DNA of 64,000 bases from positions 32,080-96,079 of the forward strand of contig JAHEZQ010000014.1 of assembly GCA_023250955.1 (NCBI GenBank), in the 5' to 3' direction. This document shows, in pieces, positions 9,689-17,760 of the stretch. The notes below the pieces were generated by a model. The model made no database searches. It was not told where the DNA came from and saw nothing but the letters and a program-made list of their open reading frames with translations. Origin of the DNA: Melioribacter sp. GTDB taxonomy: Bacteria > Bacteroidota > Ignavibacteria > Ignavibacteriales > Melioribacteraceae. The translations under genes and the position numbers were made by a program. Every line of letters starts with the position of its first letter. The first letter of the stretch is position 1.

Positions 9689-10573
9689 TTGTTTAAGCAA
9701 TTAAAAAAACATATTGGAATAATTTTTGAACTCGGCAAAGTTAAAATAACTTCCTTTGTTGCGGTTTCTACATCCGTAGGGTACATATTAAATTCCGGAA
9801 AGTTTGAATGGACTCTGCTGTTCGTTGTGATCGGTGTATTCTTATTAGCTTGCGGTTCATCTGCGTTAAATCATTATCAAGAGAGAATTCTAGATTCGCA
9901 GATGGAACGGACAAAGGGGAGGCCGATTCCTTCAGGAAGAATTACATCCTTCTATGCACTTGTTATTTCGTCCTCGTTAGTGATTATTGGTTTAGCAATA
10001 ATTTATTTTTCTTCAAACATTACAGCATTAATGCTTGGTTTACTTGCGCTGATCTGGTACAATATTATTTATACTCCGTTGAAAAAAAGATTTGCACTTG
10101 CAGTAGTTCCAGGCTCAGTGATTGGGGCACTTCCGCCGATGATCGGTTGGACTGCTTCCGGAGGAAATGTTTTTGATATGAAAATATTATCACTTGCATT
10201 ATTCTTCTTCATCTGGCAGATTCCACATTTTTGGTTGTTACTTTTACTTCACAGTAAAGATTATGAGAAAGCAGGATTCCCAACGCTCACAAGAATATTT
10301 AATCAACTTCAGCTTGGAAGAATAACTTTTATTTGGATTGCTTCGCTCGTTACAAGTTGTTTGTTGATTCCTTTCTTTAACGTTTCATCAAGTTTTTATG
10401 TTCTAATAATATTATTTCTGTTGGGTGTTTGGCTGATGTGGAAAACGAAAGGAATATTATCAGATTATCTTGAAAGGATAATTTTTAAAAAAGCTTTTTT
10501 GAGCATTAACTTATATGTCTTAGCTGTTGTCTTGATTATCTCTATTGATAAATTATTTCTTAAAGTATTATAA
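9689..10573 (+). CDS. ctaB: Protohaem IX farnesyltransferase (haem O synthase)
   Basis: A 294-residue UbiA-family prenyltransferase with about nine membrane segments. It makes haem O from protohaem, the first step to haem A for the oxidase encoded just upstream. Family motifs are MERTKGRPI near residue 72, YTPLKKR, IGALPPMIGW and the second acidic motif in SKDYEKAGFPTL. The first acidic motif reads NHYQERILD (61-69), with glutamate at the position where an aspartate is usual in NxxxDxxxD. The start is TTG at 9689, seven bases after the ctaC stop, without a strong ribosome site. The function is secure from motifs and location. Confidence 0.92.
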   Translation: MFKQLKKHIGIIFELGKVKITSFVAVSTSVGYILNSGKFEWTLLFVVIGVFLLACGSSALNHYQERILDSQMERTKGRPIPSGRITSFYALVISSSLVIIGLAIIYFSSNITALMLGLLALIWYNIIYTPLKKRFALAVVPGSVIGALPPMIGWTASGGNVFDMKILSLALFFFIWQIPHFWLLLLLHSKDYEKAGFPTLTRIFNQLQLGRITFIWIASLVTSCLLIPFFNVSSSFYVLIILFLLGVWLMWKTKGILSDYLERIIFKKAFLSINLYVLAVVLIISIDKLFLKVL

Positions 10574-10584
10574 TCGGTTCAATC

Positions 10585-11922
10585 ATGGAATTTTTAGATA
10601 AAGCAATATTACCTCAATCAGCTCATCATATGGTCTTGATCAAATATTTGATCGTGGTTGCATTTGTTCTTCTGATCCCGTATTTGAGTTTACTGCTTGG
10701 TAATCTTGCTTACTCGCTCTATTTCAGAAAGAGAGCCATAAGAGAGAATAACGAAAATTTCTATAAACTCTCCGAAGATATGATCGAAATGATCACGTTT
10801 AACAAAGGTGTTGCATTTGCTTTAGGAATTGTTCCGATGCTAAGTGCAATGTTCGGATTTGCTCAATTGTTAAATCAAACCAGTGCAAGTGTGCATGGAT
10901 ATCTTTTCATTTCTCTTTTATTTTTGATCAACGCTTTACTATTGATATACTCTTATAAAAATGGATTCCTTTTCAAGGTAAAAGTAAATGATGAAAATCC
11001 AAATGTAACAAACACCGAAAAGAATAGAATTGCAAAACAAGAAAGAGCTGTAAAGATTTTTGGTAAGTCTGGTAAATACGGCATTTATTTACTTTTAATC
11101 TCGATTTATATTTTCTGCGGTGCAATACAATTATCATTCGATACGGAAAGATGGCAGAGTGTGGGCAACATTGGTGAAATGGTATTTTCTTTTAACGCTT
11201 TAATTAGTTTCGCTCAATTTATTATTTCTGCTTTCTTGATTACTTCGGCAATGATCTTATACCGTTACTTTAGAACTAATTCTGAAGGCACTAATTTCAA
11301 AGATGAGTTTCAGAATTATATAAGGGATTTTGTTTTGATAAGAGGATTGATTGCCACAATACTTCTTATTTCATTTGTCGTCTTATCGGTAATGATGAGA
11401 ACTAAATCTTCGCTCTCATTTGGTGTATTCGGTTATACAGTTGTTGCCCTTTGCTTGATATTAATTGTATCAAGTTTGTTTTATTTGATGCTGAAAGAAT
11501 CGAGTACAAAATATAATTCTGCAGTAATCTTTTTAGTTGTTCTTACAGTATTTGTCCTAATTATACGTGATCAATATTCGGTTGATGTAAGTACAAAAAA
11601 ACAGTTTGCAATTTTAGCCGCTAATTACGACGCATACCAAGCTAAGATAAATGAACAACTTGGAATTGGCGGTGCAGTAATAAACGGTGCTGATATTTAT
11701 AACGGGAGATGTATTGCTTGCCATAATTTCGATAAAAAAATAGTTGGACCTCCATACAATTCCACAATGCCTAAATATGAAGGCAAGAAAGATCTTCTTG
11801 TAAAATTTATTATGAATCCGGTAAAAGTTAATCCCGATTATCCCGCCATGCCAAACCAAGGTTTAAAACCAAAAGAAGCTGAAGCTGTTGCTGATTATCT
11901 TCTTACGACGTACAAGAAATAA
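10585..11922 (+). CDS. Multi-span membrane protein with C-terminal cytochrome c domain
   Basis: I do not recognise the family of the first 340 residues, which hold about nine hydrophobic segments and no obvious cofactor motif. The last 80 residues form a short class I cytochrome c: CIACH at 376-380, a GPPYNSTMPKYEG segment and YPAMPNQGL, whose methionine is the likely axial ligand. The gene follows ctaB by 11 bases and ends the respiratory operon. Because the oxidase subunit II has no fused cytochrome, this tethered haem domain may shuttle electrons to CuA; that is inference. It could instead be an unrelated redox sensor or assembly factor. Confidence 0.8.
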   Translation: MEFLDKAILPQSAHHMVLIKYLIVVAFVLLIPYLSLLLGNLAYSLYFRKRAIRENNENFYKLSEDMIEMITFNKGVAFALGIVPMLSAMFGFAQLLNQTSASVHGYLFISLLFLINALLLIYSYKNGFLFKVKVNDENPNVTNTEKNRIAKQERAVKIFGKSGKYGIYLLLISIYIFCGAIQLSFDTERWQSVGNIGEMVFSFNALISFAQFIISAFLITSAMILYRYFRTNSEGTNFKDEFQNYIRDFVLIRGLIATILLISFVVLSVMMRTKSSLSFGVFGYTVVALCLILIVSSLFYLMLKESSTKYNSAVIFLVVLTVFVLIIRDQYSVDVSTKKQFAILAANYDAYQAKINEQLGIGGAVINGADIYNGRCIACHNFDKKIVGPPYNSTMPKYEGKKDLLVKFIMNPVKVNPDYPAMPNQGLKPKEAEAVADYLLTTYKK

Positions 11923-11951
11923 AAGATTCTTACCATTAACAACATCAATAG

Positions 11952-11983
11952 TGTGTAATCAACATTAAACTTTTTTATCTTTG
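11952..11983 (+). promoter_or_regulatory. Possible Bacteroidota-type promoter for prmC
   Basis: TATCTTTG at 11976-11983 matches the -7 consensus TAnnTTTG, and TGTG at 11952-11955 is a partial -33 element with a spacing of 20 bases. It lies about 46 bases before the prmC start, in the 107-base gap that separates the respiratory operon from the next genes. The prediction is by eye only. Confidence 0.4.
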
Positions 11984-12029
11984 AGATAAGCTTTCTGTTA
12001 TCAGTTAATCTCAATTATGGAAATAAACA

Positions 12030-12875
12030 TTGACTGTTTTAGAATCATTACAACTTTCTACAGACTTTCTTGAAAAGAAGGGGATAGAATCATCGCGCTT
12101 AAATGCCGAATTACTTCTCTCTGAAATCCTAAGATGTAAACGATTGGATCTTTACCTTAAGTTCGATCAACCGTTAAAGGAAAATGAAGTTAATATTTAC
12201 CGAGAATGGATCGCACGTAGGGGAAAGTTTGAACCGCTTCAATATATTATCGGTAATGTTGAGTTTTATTGTTTACCTTTTAAGGTAACGCCGGATGTTC
12301 TAATACCTCGACCGGAAACAGAAATATTGGTTGAAGAAGTAATCAAGTTTTGTAAAGATAAAACCGGATTGAAAATATTAGATATTGGTACCGGAAGTGG
12401 AAATATTCCGATTGCTCTTGCAAAAAATATGAATGATGCAGAACTAACTGCAGTTGATATTTCTGAAAAAGCATTGTCTATAGCTCGAGAAAATGCTGTT
12501 TCTAATGGAGTTGAAGAAAAGATTCAATTCATTTCATCTGATGTAAAAAAATTTATGAGTAATTATAAGTTCGATATAATAGTTTCTAATCCGCCGTACG
12601 TAAGCAACGAGGAATATCCAAATCTGCAGAATGAAATATTAAATTATGAACCAATGGTTGCGGTTACGGATTCGAATGACGGATTTGACTTTTACAGAAC
12701 GATTGCGGGAAGAGCAAAAATATTGTTGAAGAGTGATGGTAAAATCTTTCTGGAAGTCGGCAAAGACCAGTCTAAGTATGTAGCAGATATTTTGGAAAAG
12801 AATGATTTCATAAATATTTATTTTGTAAAAGATTATCAGCAAATTGATAGAGTAGTTGTTGGAGAATTAAAATGA
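12030..12875 (+). CDS. prmC: Release factor glutamine methyltransferase PrmC
   Basis: A 281-residue N5-glutamine methyltransferase that modifies the GGQ glutamine of peptide release factors. The N-terminal helical domain is followed by the S-adenosylmethionine motif LDIGTGSGNIPIAL near 113 and the catalytic SNPPYV near 187, which contacts the glutamine. LIPRPETEILVE just before the fold is also diagnostic. The start is TTG at 12030, preceded by a weak purine-rich stretch; no better ATG exists nearby. It overlaps dtd by four bases (ATGA). Confidence 0.95.
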   Translation: MTVLESLQLSTDFLEKKGIESSRLNAELLLSEILRCKRLDLYLKFDQPLKENEVNIYREWIARRGKFEPLQYIIGNVEFYCLPFKVTPDVLIPRPETEILVEEVIKFCKDKTGLKILDIGTGSGNIPIALAKNMNDAELTAVDISEKALSIARENAVSNGVEEKIQFISSDVKKFMSNYKFDIIVSNPPYVSNEEYPNLQNEILNYEPMVAVTDSNDGFDFYRTIAGRAKILLKSDGKIFLEVGKDQSKYVADILEKNDFINIYFVKDYQQIDRVVVGELK

Positions 12876-13324
12876 GAGCGTTGGTTCAAAGAGTAACTGA
12901 AGGGTCTGTTCTTATTGTTGAACAGAAATATTATTCAGAAATTAAAAAAGGAATGGTAATTCTTCTCGGGGTAAAAGAGGGAGACACGGAAGAAGAATTG
13001 AATTTTGTCGCCGACAAATGTTCCAACTTGCGGATTTTCGAAGATGAAAATGAAAAGATGAATCTTTCGCTTAAAGATATTAATGGGGAAGTTTTAATTA
13101 TTTCGCAATTCACTTTATACGGAGATGCTAAAAAGGGAAATCGCCCGAGTTTTACAGACGCTGCCCGTCCTGAAGTAGCAGAAGCAATGTATGAAAAATT
13201 TATAGCCAGAATGAAAAGTAATCTAGGCAATGATAAAGTTAAGTCGGGGGTGTTTGGTGCCATGATGATGGTAAAAATATTTAATGATGGTCCGGTAACA
13301 ATTTTAGTTGAATCAAAAGAATGA
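12872..13324 (+). CDS. dtd: D-aminoacyl-tRNA deacylase
   Basis: A 150-residue DTD enzyme that removes D-amino acids (and glycine mischarged on tRNA-Ala) from tRNA, a proofreading step in translation. The start MRALVQRV, the SQFTLYGD motif near residue 78 and the GPVT motif near 142 are the family signatures that build the active site across the dimer. Length is typical. The ATG overlaps the prmC stop. A palindromic repeat follows immediately downstream. Confidence 0.96.
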   Translation: MRALVQRVTEGSVLIVEQKYYSEIKKGMVILLGVKEGDTEEELNFVADKCSNLRIFEDENEKMNLSLKDINGEVLIISQFTLYGDAKKGNRPSFTDAARPEVAEAMYEKFIARMKSNLGNDKVKSGVFGAMMMVKIFNDGPVTILVESKE

Positions 13325-13377
13325 CCTCCCCCTTTACTTCCCCCTCCTTAACTAAGGAGGGGGACACGGGCGTGGTT
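13323..13377. repeat. GC-rich palindromic repeat (REP-like)
   Basis: A perfect 11-bp inverted repeat, CCCCCTCCTTA at 13340-13350 and TAAGGAGGGGG at 13353-13363, separated by two bases, with a second imperfect outer pairing between the ACCTCCCCC and GGGCGTGGTT flanks. In an AT-rich genome this C/G-rich block stands out. It could act as a transcript-stabilising or terminating hairpin between dtd and the next gene. The form resembles dispersed palindromic elements seen in intergenic regions of other bacteria; other copies are not visible in this window. Confidence 0.6.
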
Positions 13378-13397
13378 GATAAAAAAAGGAACAAGCA

Positions 13398-14300
13398 TTG
13401 CAATCAACTATAATGATTTTTATGGACGGTGTTGGTATCGGAAAGAAAGATTATGAATACAATCCTTTCTTCAAGTACGGCTTCAAAACATTTTCAGAAA
13501 TTTTCGGCGAGATTCCTCATCTTGATAAACAAAAACTAAAAGGTAATAACTCTTTTCTTTTTCCTGTTGATGCTTCTATGGGTATTCCTGATATACCTTT
13601 AAGCGGAACCGGACAGACATCAATCTTCTGCGGCATTAACGCACCCAAACTTATTGGAAAACATTTCGGGCCATATCCATACTCAACGCTTGTTCCAATC
13701 ATAAAAGAAAAAAATATTTTTCGCTCATTTATGGAAAGAGAAAAGAAAGTTAGTTTTGTTAATGCATACCCGAAACAATTTTTTGATTATGTGAATTCCG
13801 GAAGAAGAAGATTAAGCGTAACCACTTTAAGCTGTATTATGAATGGGATGAGGTTGAATAATATAAGTGACATTCATAAAGGAAAAGCTTTGTCTGCGGA
13901 TATTAACAACCGTCATTTCGTAGAAAGAATGAATTATAAATTGAAAATAATAAAGGCGGAAACTGCAGCTGACCGTTTAATACAGATTGGTTCAAAAAAT
14001 CATTTTACATTATTCGAAATTTTTCACACAGATCATCTTGGACATGGCAGAAACAGCGAATGGCTTGAATACACAACTGGAATTCTGGATCGTTTTCTTT
14101 TTCACATGATTACTAATCTTAAAAAAGATATGACGCTTGTTGTTTGTTCCGATCACGGTAACTTTGAGGACCTTTCTATAAAGATGCACACACTGAATCC
14201 GGCAATTGGAATTACAGCCGGGAAGAATGCGGAACAATTATCAAAGAAGATCAAGAAGCTTTACGATATCAAACCGGCAATTATGGAGATGTATGATTGA
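13398..14300 (+). CDS. Alkaline-phosphatase-superfamily metalloenzyme
   Basis: A 300-residue protein of the alkaline phosphatase / cofactor-independent phosphoglycerate mutase / phosphopentomutase superfamily. Metal-binding and nucleophile positions are visible: MDGVGIG near residue 9, GTGQTSIFCG near 70 (nucleophile region), HTDHLGHGRN near 210, and SDHGNFED near 251. It is much shorter than iPGM (about 510) or phosphopentomutase (about 390), so the substrate cannot be named. Start TTG at 13398 follows AAAAAAGGAAC. It overlaps comEC by four bases. Confidence 0.75.
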   Translation: MQSTIMIFMDGVGIGKKDYEYNPFFKYGFKTFSEIFGEIPHLDKQKLKGNNSFLFPVDASMGIPDIPLSGTGQTSIFCGINAPKLIGKHFGPYPYSTLVPIIKEKNIFRSFMEREKKVSFVNAYPKQFFDYVNSGRRRLSVTTLSCIMNGMRLNNISDIHKGKALSADINNRHFVERMNYKLKIIKAETAADRLIQIGSKNHFTLFEIFHTDHLGHGRNSEWLEYTTGILDRFLFHMITNLKKDMTLVVCSDHGNFEDLSIKMHTLNPAIGITAGKNAEQLSKKIKKLYDIKPAIMEMYD

Positions 14301-16711
14301 GTAATTATCCTCTCATAAAATTTGTAATTCTTTTTATGATTGGAATAATCTTCCAGTCTATTTTGTCCGTTCCATTAATTACACTTTTAATTTTCTTCTC
14401 GTCAGCTTTATGCATCTCGGTAATATTTCATTTTCAAAAAACAGCTCATGTTGAACAGTTTAAAGTTGTTCCAATTGTTATTGCAATTGTACTCTGCGGA
14501 TCACTTTATTCTTCAGTTGTATCACCGTCAAAAGTTCATTATCCGTTTCATTTAGAAAAATATACTAAAACCCTAATCAGCGGAACTATTTATAATATCG
14601 AACTAAAAAAAGAAGGCAGAATAATTTTATATTTATCTGCTGATACGGTAACTACAAAAGAACAAAAATATCAAGGTTCATATAGAATACTTTGTTCTAT
14701 TTATGATGATGATAGAAAAACATCAAAACTTTATGATCAATTAGAAATTGGGAACAGAATACAAATCTTTGGCAATATTATAAAACCAAGGAATGAAAGG
14801 AATCCGGGCGAGTATGATTATGAAGCTTATCTAAATGGAAAGGAAATTGTTGCAATAGCAAATATCTATAATGTCGGTGATGTAATATTTATCTCGAAGC
14901 AAACTTCGAATTACAAAAACACGATTCACCAAATCAGAAAAAAGTTAGACGAACAAATCACATCACTTCACAATAAGACTACCGCCGGTTTATTGCGCGG
15001 ATTACTGCTGGCTGACCGCGGTTCGATTGATTACGTCATCAAGAACGAATTTGTTAATTCGGGAGTTGTGCATGTTTTGTCTGTTTCCGGATTACATGTT
15101 GGTTACATTGTTTTGATCTTCCTAGTTGTGTTCAATAGGTTTAATATTTTTACGCGTTACACATTGACCTTGATCGGTTTGTTATTCTATCTAATTATAA
15201 CTGGTGCAGATGCGCCGGTATTCAGATCAACAGTAATGGCAGTTGCTTTATTAGCTGCGCCTGCTATGGGCAGAGAATATAACAGTCTAAATGCTTTGTC
15301 TCTTTCAGCATTTGTTATTCTCTTAATAAATCCAAACGAATTATTCAATCCAAGTTTTCAACTATCCTTTGCAGCAATTTTGTCGCTGATAGTAATCTAT
15401 CCGCCGATGAAGCGTGCAGTTGATAACATGCATATAAAAATAAAATGGCTCAATTGGTTTTTAGTTTTTTGCGTTACTTCTTTGTCGGCACAAATAGGAA
15501 CGCTTCCGTTTACATTAACTTATTTTCATCGGCTTTCAGTTTCTGCTTTGCTTGCCAACTTAGTTGTTATTCCGGTTTCAGGTGCAATAGTAGCCTTGGG
15601 AATTTTCACTTTGTTTATCGGTTCTATTTTCAGTTGGTTCGGTTCTATCTTTGCTTCTGCAAATGAGCTTCTTACATACGTTATGTATTCCTTTGTTCGT
15701 TTATTGGGCGGAGATAAATACTCATACATTTTAATTAATCAGTTCAGTGTTTACGATGCAATAATATTTTATCTCATCTTAGTGTTAATATTTTTCATCT
15801 TAAAAATATTTACAAACAAAAAAGCAAAGTTAGTTGGAGTAACATTATCTGTGGTGTTGTGGATTTTGTTCATGAGAATAGATAATCATGAATTAATGCC
15901 GAAGAACTTACTTTCAGTAGTACAGATAGATATCGGACAAGGAGATGCTGCTCTGATAAAATTCCCCAATGGCAAAACAGCATTGATAGATGCGGGAGAA
16001 GCAACAGAGTATTTTGATAACGGCGAACGTGTAATCCTACCTTTGATGGATAAGTTAGGCATTGATACAATTGACTACGGATTTATTTCTCATGTAGATT
16101 CCGATCATTATAAAGGATTCTTATCCATTATTAGTAAACATAGAGTCAAACAGATATACAAACCAAAGCTTGATCCGAATTTTCAAAAAGATATTGATTT
16201 GGAAAATTATTTAAGCGCGAATGGCGTGCCTTTTAAATATTATTCTAAAGAAATCATACCAATTGGCAACAGCCGAATTTATGTTTTGAATGATACAACA
16301 AACCATTATTTTGAATCTATGAGTTCTAATGATCAAAGCGGAATGCTTAAATTAGTTTATGGAAATAATTCTTTTCTGTTTACAGGCGATGCAAGTACAA
16401 AAGTTGAAAGCGAATACGTTAATAATTATAAAACATTTTTACACTCAAATGTTTTGAAAGCCGGGCATCATGGAAGCAGATCGAGTACAAGCGAAGAATT
16501 TCTGGAATTCGTTAAACCTAATTATGCGGTCATAAGTGCAGGAGTTATGAACAAATTCAGGCATCCTCATAAAGATATTATCGAACGATTCAATCAAAAT
16601 AAAATTAGTGTAGTAAGAACTGATAGGTCCGGTGGTATAATGTTTAGATCGGATGGGAATAAAATAGAAGAAATTAATTGGAAGAAAATAGAATCAACGT
16701 TTAATCTATAA
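14297..16711 (+). CDS. comEC: DNA uptake channel ComEC/Rec2
   Basis: An 804-residue competence protein that forms the inner-membrane channel for single-stranded DNA. It has the N-terminal DUF4131/OB-like part (to about 220), the multi-span competence domain with LRGLLLADRG and VHVLSVSGLHVGYI (about 230-490), and a C-terminal metallo-beta-lactamase domain with DIGQGDAALI, SHVDSDHYKG and GHHGSRSSTSEEF (about 540-800). All three domains are intact. The start is TTG at 14297 overlapping the upstream stop. Presence suggests potential for natural transformation, provided pilus genes exist elsewhere. Confidence 0.94.
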   Translation: MSNYPLIKFVILFMIGIIFQSILSVPLITLLIFFSSALCISVIFHFQKTAHVEQFKVVPIVIAIVLCGSLYSSVVSPSKVHYPFHLEKYTKTLISGTIYNIELKKEGRIILYLSADTVTTKEQKYQGSYRILCSIYDDDRKTSKLYDQLEIGNRIQIFGNIIKPRNERNPGEYDYEAYLNGKEIVAIANIYNVGDVIFISKQTSNYKNTIHQIRKKLDEQITSLHNKTTAGLLRGLLLADRGSIDYVIKNEFVNSGVVHVLSVSGLHVGYIVLIFLVVFNRFNIFTRYTLTLIGLLFYLIITGADAPVFRSTVMAVALLAAPAMGREYNSLNALSLSAFVILLINPNELFNPSFQLSFAAILSLIVIYPPMKRAVDNMHIKIKWLNWFLVFCVTSLSAQIGTLPFTLTYFHRLSVSALLANLVVIPVSGAIVALGIFTLFIGSIFSWFGSIFASANELLTYVMYSFVRLLGGDKYSYILINQFSVYDAIIFYLILVLIFFILKIFTNKKAKLVGVTLSVVLWILFMRIDNHELMPKNLLSVVQIDIGQGDAALIKFPNGKTALIDAGEATEYFDNGERVILPLMDKLGIDTIDYGFISHVDSDHYKGFLSIISKHRVKQIYKPKLDPNFQKDIDLENYLSANGVPFKYYSKEIIPIGNSRIYVLNDTTNHYFESMSSNDQSGMLKLVYGNNSFLFTGDASTKVESEYVNNYKTFLHSNVLKAGHHGSRSSTSEEFLEFVKPNYAVISAGVMNKFRHPHKDIIERFNQNKISVVRTDRSGGIMFRSDGNKIEEINWKKIESTFNL

Positions 16712-16719
16712 TTACCATC

Positions 16720-17739
16720 ATGTTAAAAATTGAAGAGAACAAATCATTAAAAACATTCAACACATTTGGTGTTAATGTTAAAGCAAATTATTTCACTTCG
16801 GTCGCATCCGAGAAAGAGATTTTGGAAATATTACAATCCAAACGTTTCGGCAGTATGGATAAATTAATTCTTGGCGGTGGAAGTAATATTCTATTCACTA
16901 AGAATTATGAAGGTCTTGTAATTCATTATGTTGAGAAGGGAATTCGCTTAGTAGAAGAGAATGAAAAGTATGTAATCATCGAATCTTCAGCCGGAGAAGT
17001 TTGGAATGACTTGGTTTCATACTGTGTGGATAATAAATATTACGGAATTGAAAATCTTTCGCTCATTCCCGGAACTGTTGGAGCTGCACCGATTCAAAAC
17101 ATTGGTGCTTATGGTGTAGAAATTAAGGATGTATTCGAATCCCTTAGCGGAATTGATTTAGAAACCGGTAAAAAAAGATCATTCAAAAAAAATGAATGCA
17201 AGTTCGATTACCGAAACAGCATATTCAAAATGGAATTGAAAGGAAAGTTCATAATCACGAAAGTAATTTTGAAATTGCACAAGGAAAAGGAATTCAATCT
17301 TAACTACCGAGATTTGAATAACTATTTGGGAAAAGCAAACAAAGAGAAATTAACAATTAAGAAGGTAAGAGATACAGTTGATAAAATTAGAACGAACAAA
17401 CTTGCTGATCCAAAAAGATTTGGCAATGCCGGCAGCTTTTTTAAGAATCCCGAAGTAAATGAAACAACTTTTTTAGATTTGAAAAGAGATTATGAAGAAA
17501 TGGTGTTTTTCAAATTAGATAGGAATAAATACAAAATACCGGCTGGTTTCTTAATTGAGAAATGCGGCTACAAAGGCAAGAGAGTTGGAGATGTTGCAAC
17601 ATATAACAAACAAGCATTAGTTATTATTAATATGGGAAAAGCAACGGGAGAGCAGATCAAAATGTTCTCACAAGAAATTCAAAAAGCTGTCTTTGATAAA
17701 TTTGGAATTGAAATAATTCCTGAGGTAAATATTCTTTAA
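16720..17739 (+). CDS. murB: UDP-N-acetylenolpyruvoylglucosamine reductase MurB
   Basis: A 339-residue FAD enzyme that reduces UDP-GlcNAc-enolpyruvate to UDP-MurNAc in peptidoglycan synthesis. Motifs include GGGSNILF near 50 and LIPGTVGAAPIQNIGAYG near 113 for FAD binding, FDYRNSIFK near 160, GNAGSFFKNP near 228 with the catalytic serine, and the terminal EIIPEVNIL with the catalytic glutamate. The length and YRNSIFK loop suit a type I MurB. It begins eight bases after comEC. Confidence 0.96.
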   Translation: MLKIEENKSLKTFNTFGVNVKANYFTSVASEKEILEILQSKRFGSMDKLILGGGSNILFTKNYEGLVIHYVEKGIRLVEENEKYVIIESSAGEVWNDLVSYCVDNKYYGIENLSLIPGTVGAAPIQNIGAYGVEIKDVFESLSGIDLETGKKRSFKKNECKFDYRNSIFKMELKGKFIITKVILKLHKEKEFNLNYRDLNNYLGKANKEKLTIKKVRDTVDKIRTNKLADPKRFGNAGSFFKNPEVNETTFLDLKRDYEEMVFFKLDRNKYKIPAGFLIEKCGYKGKRVGDVATYNKQALVIINMGKATGEQIKMFSQEIQKAVFDKFGIEIIPEVNIL

Positions 17740-17760
17740 CCCAAACCTAATAGGTGAATT

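Noticed and set aside
12931..13263. Minus-strand frame of 110 codons opposite dtd
   Set aside because: dtd is intact with all family motifs; the antisense frame has low-complexity serine-rich sequence without support.
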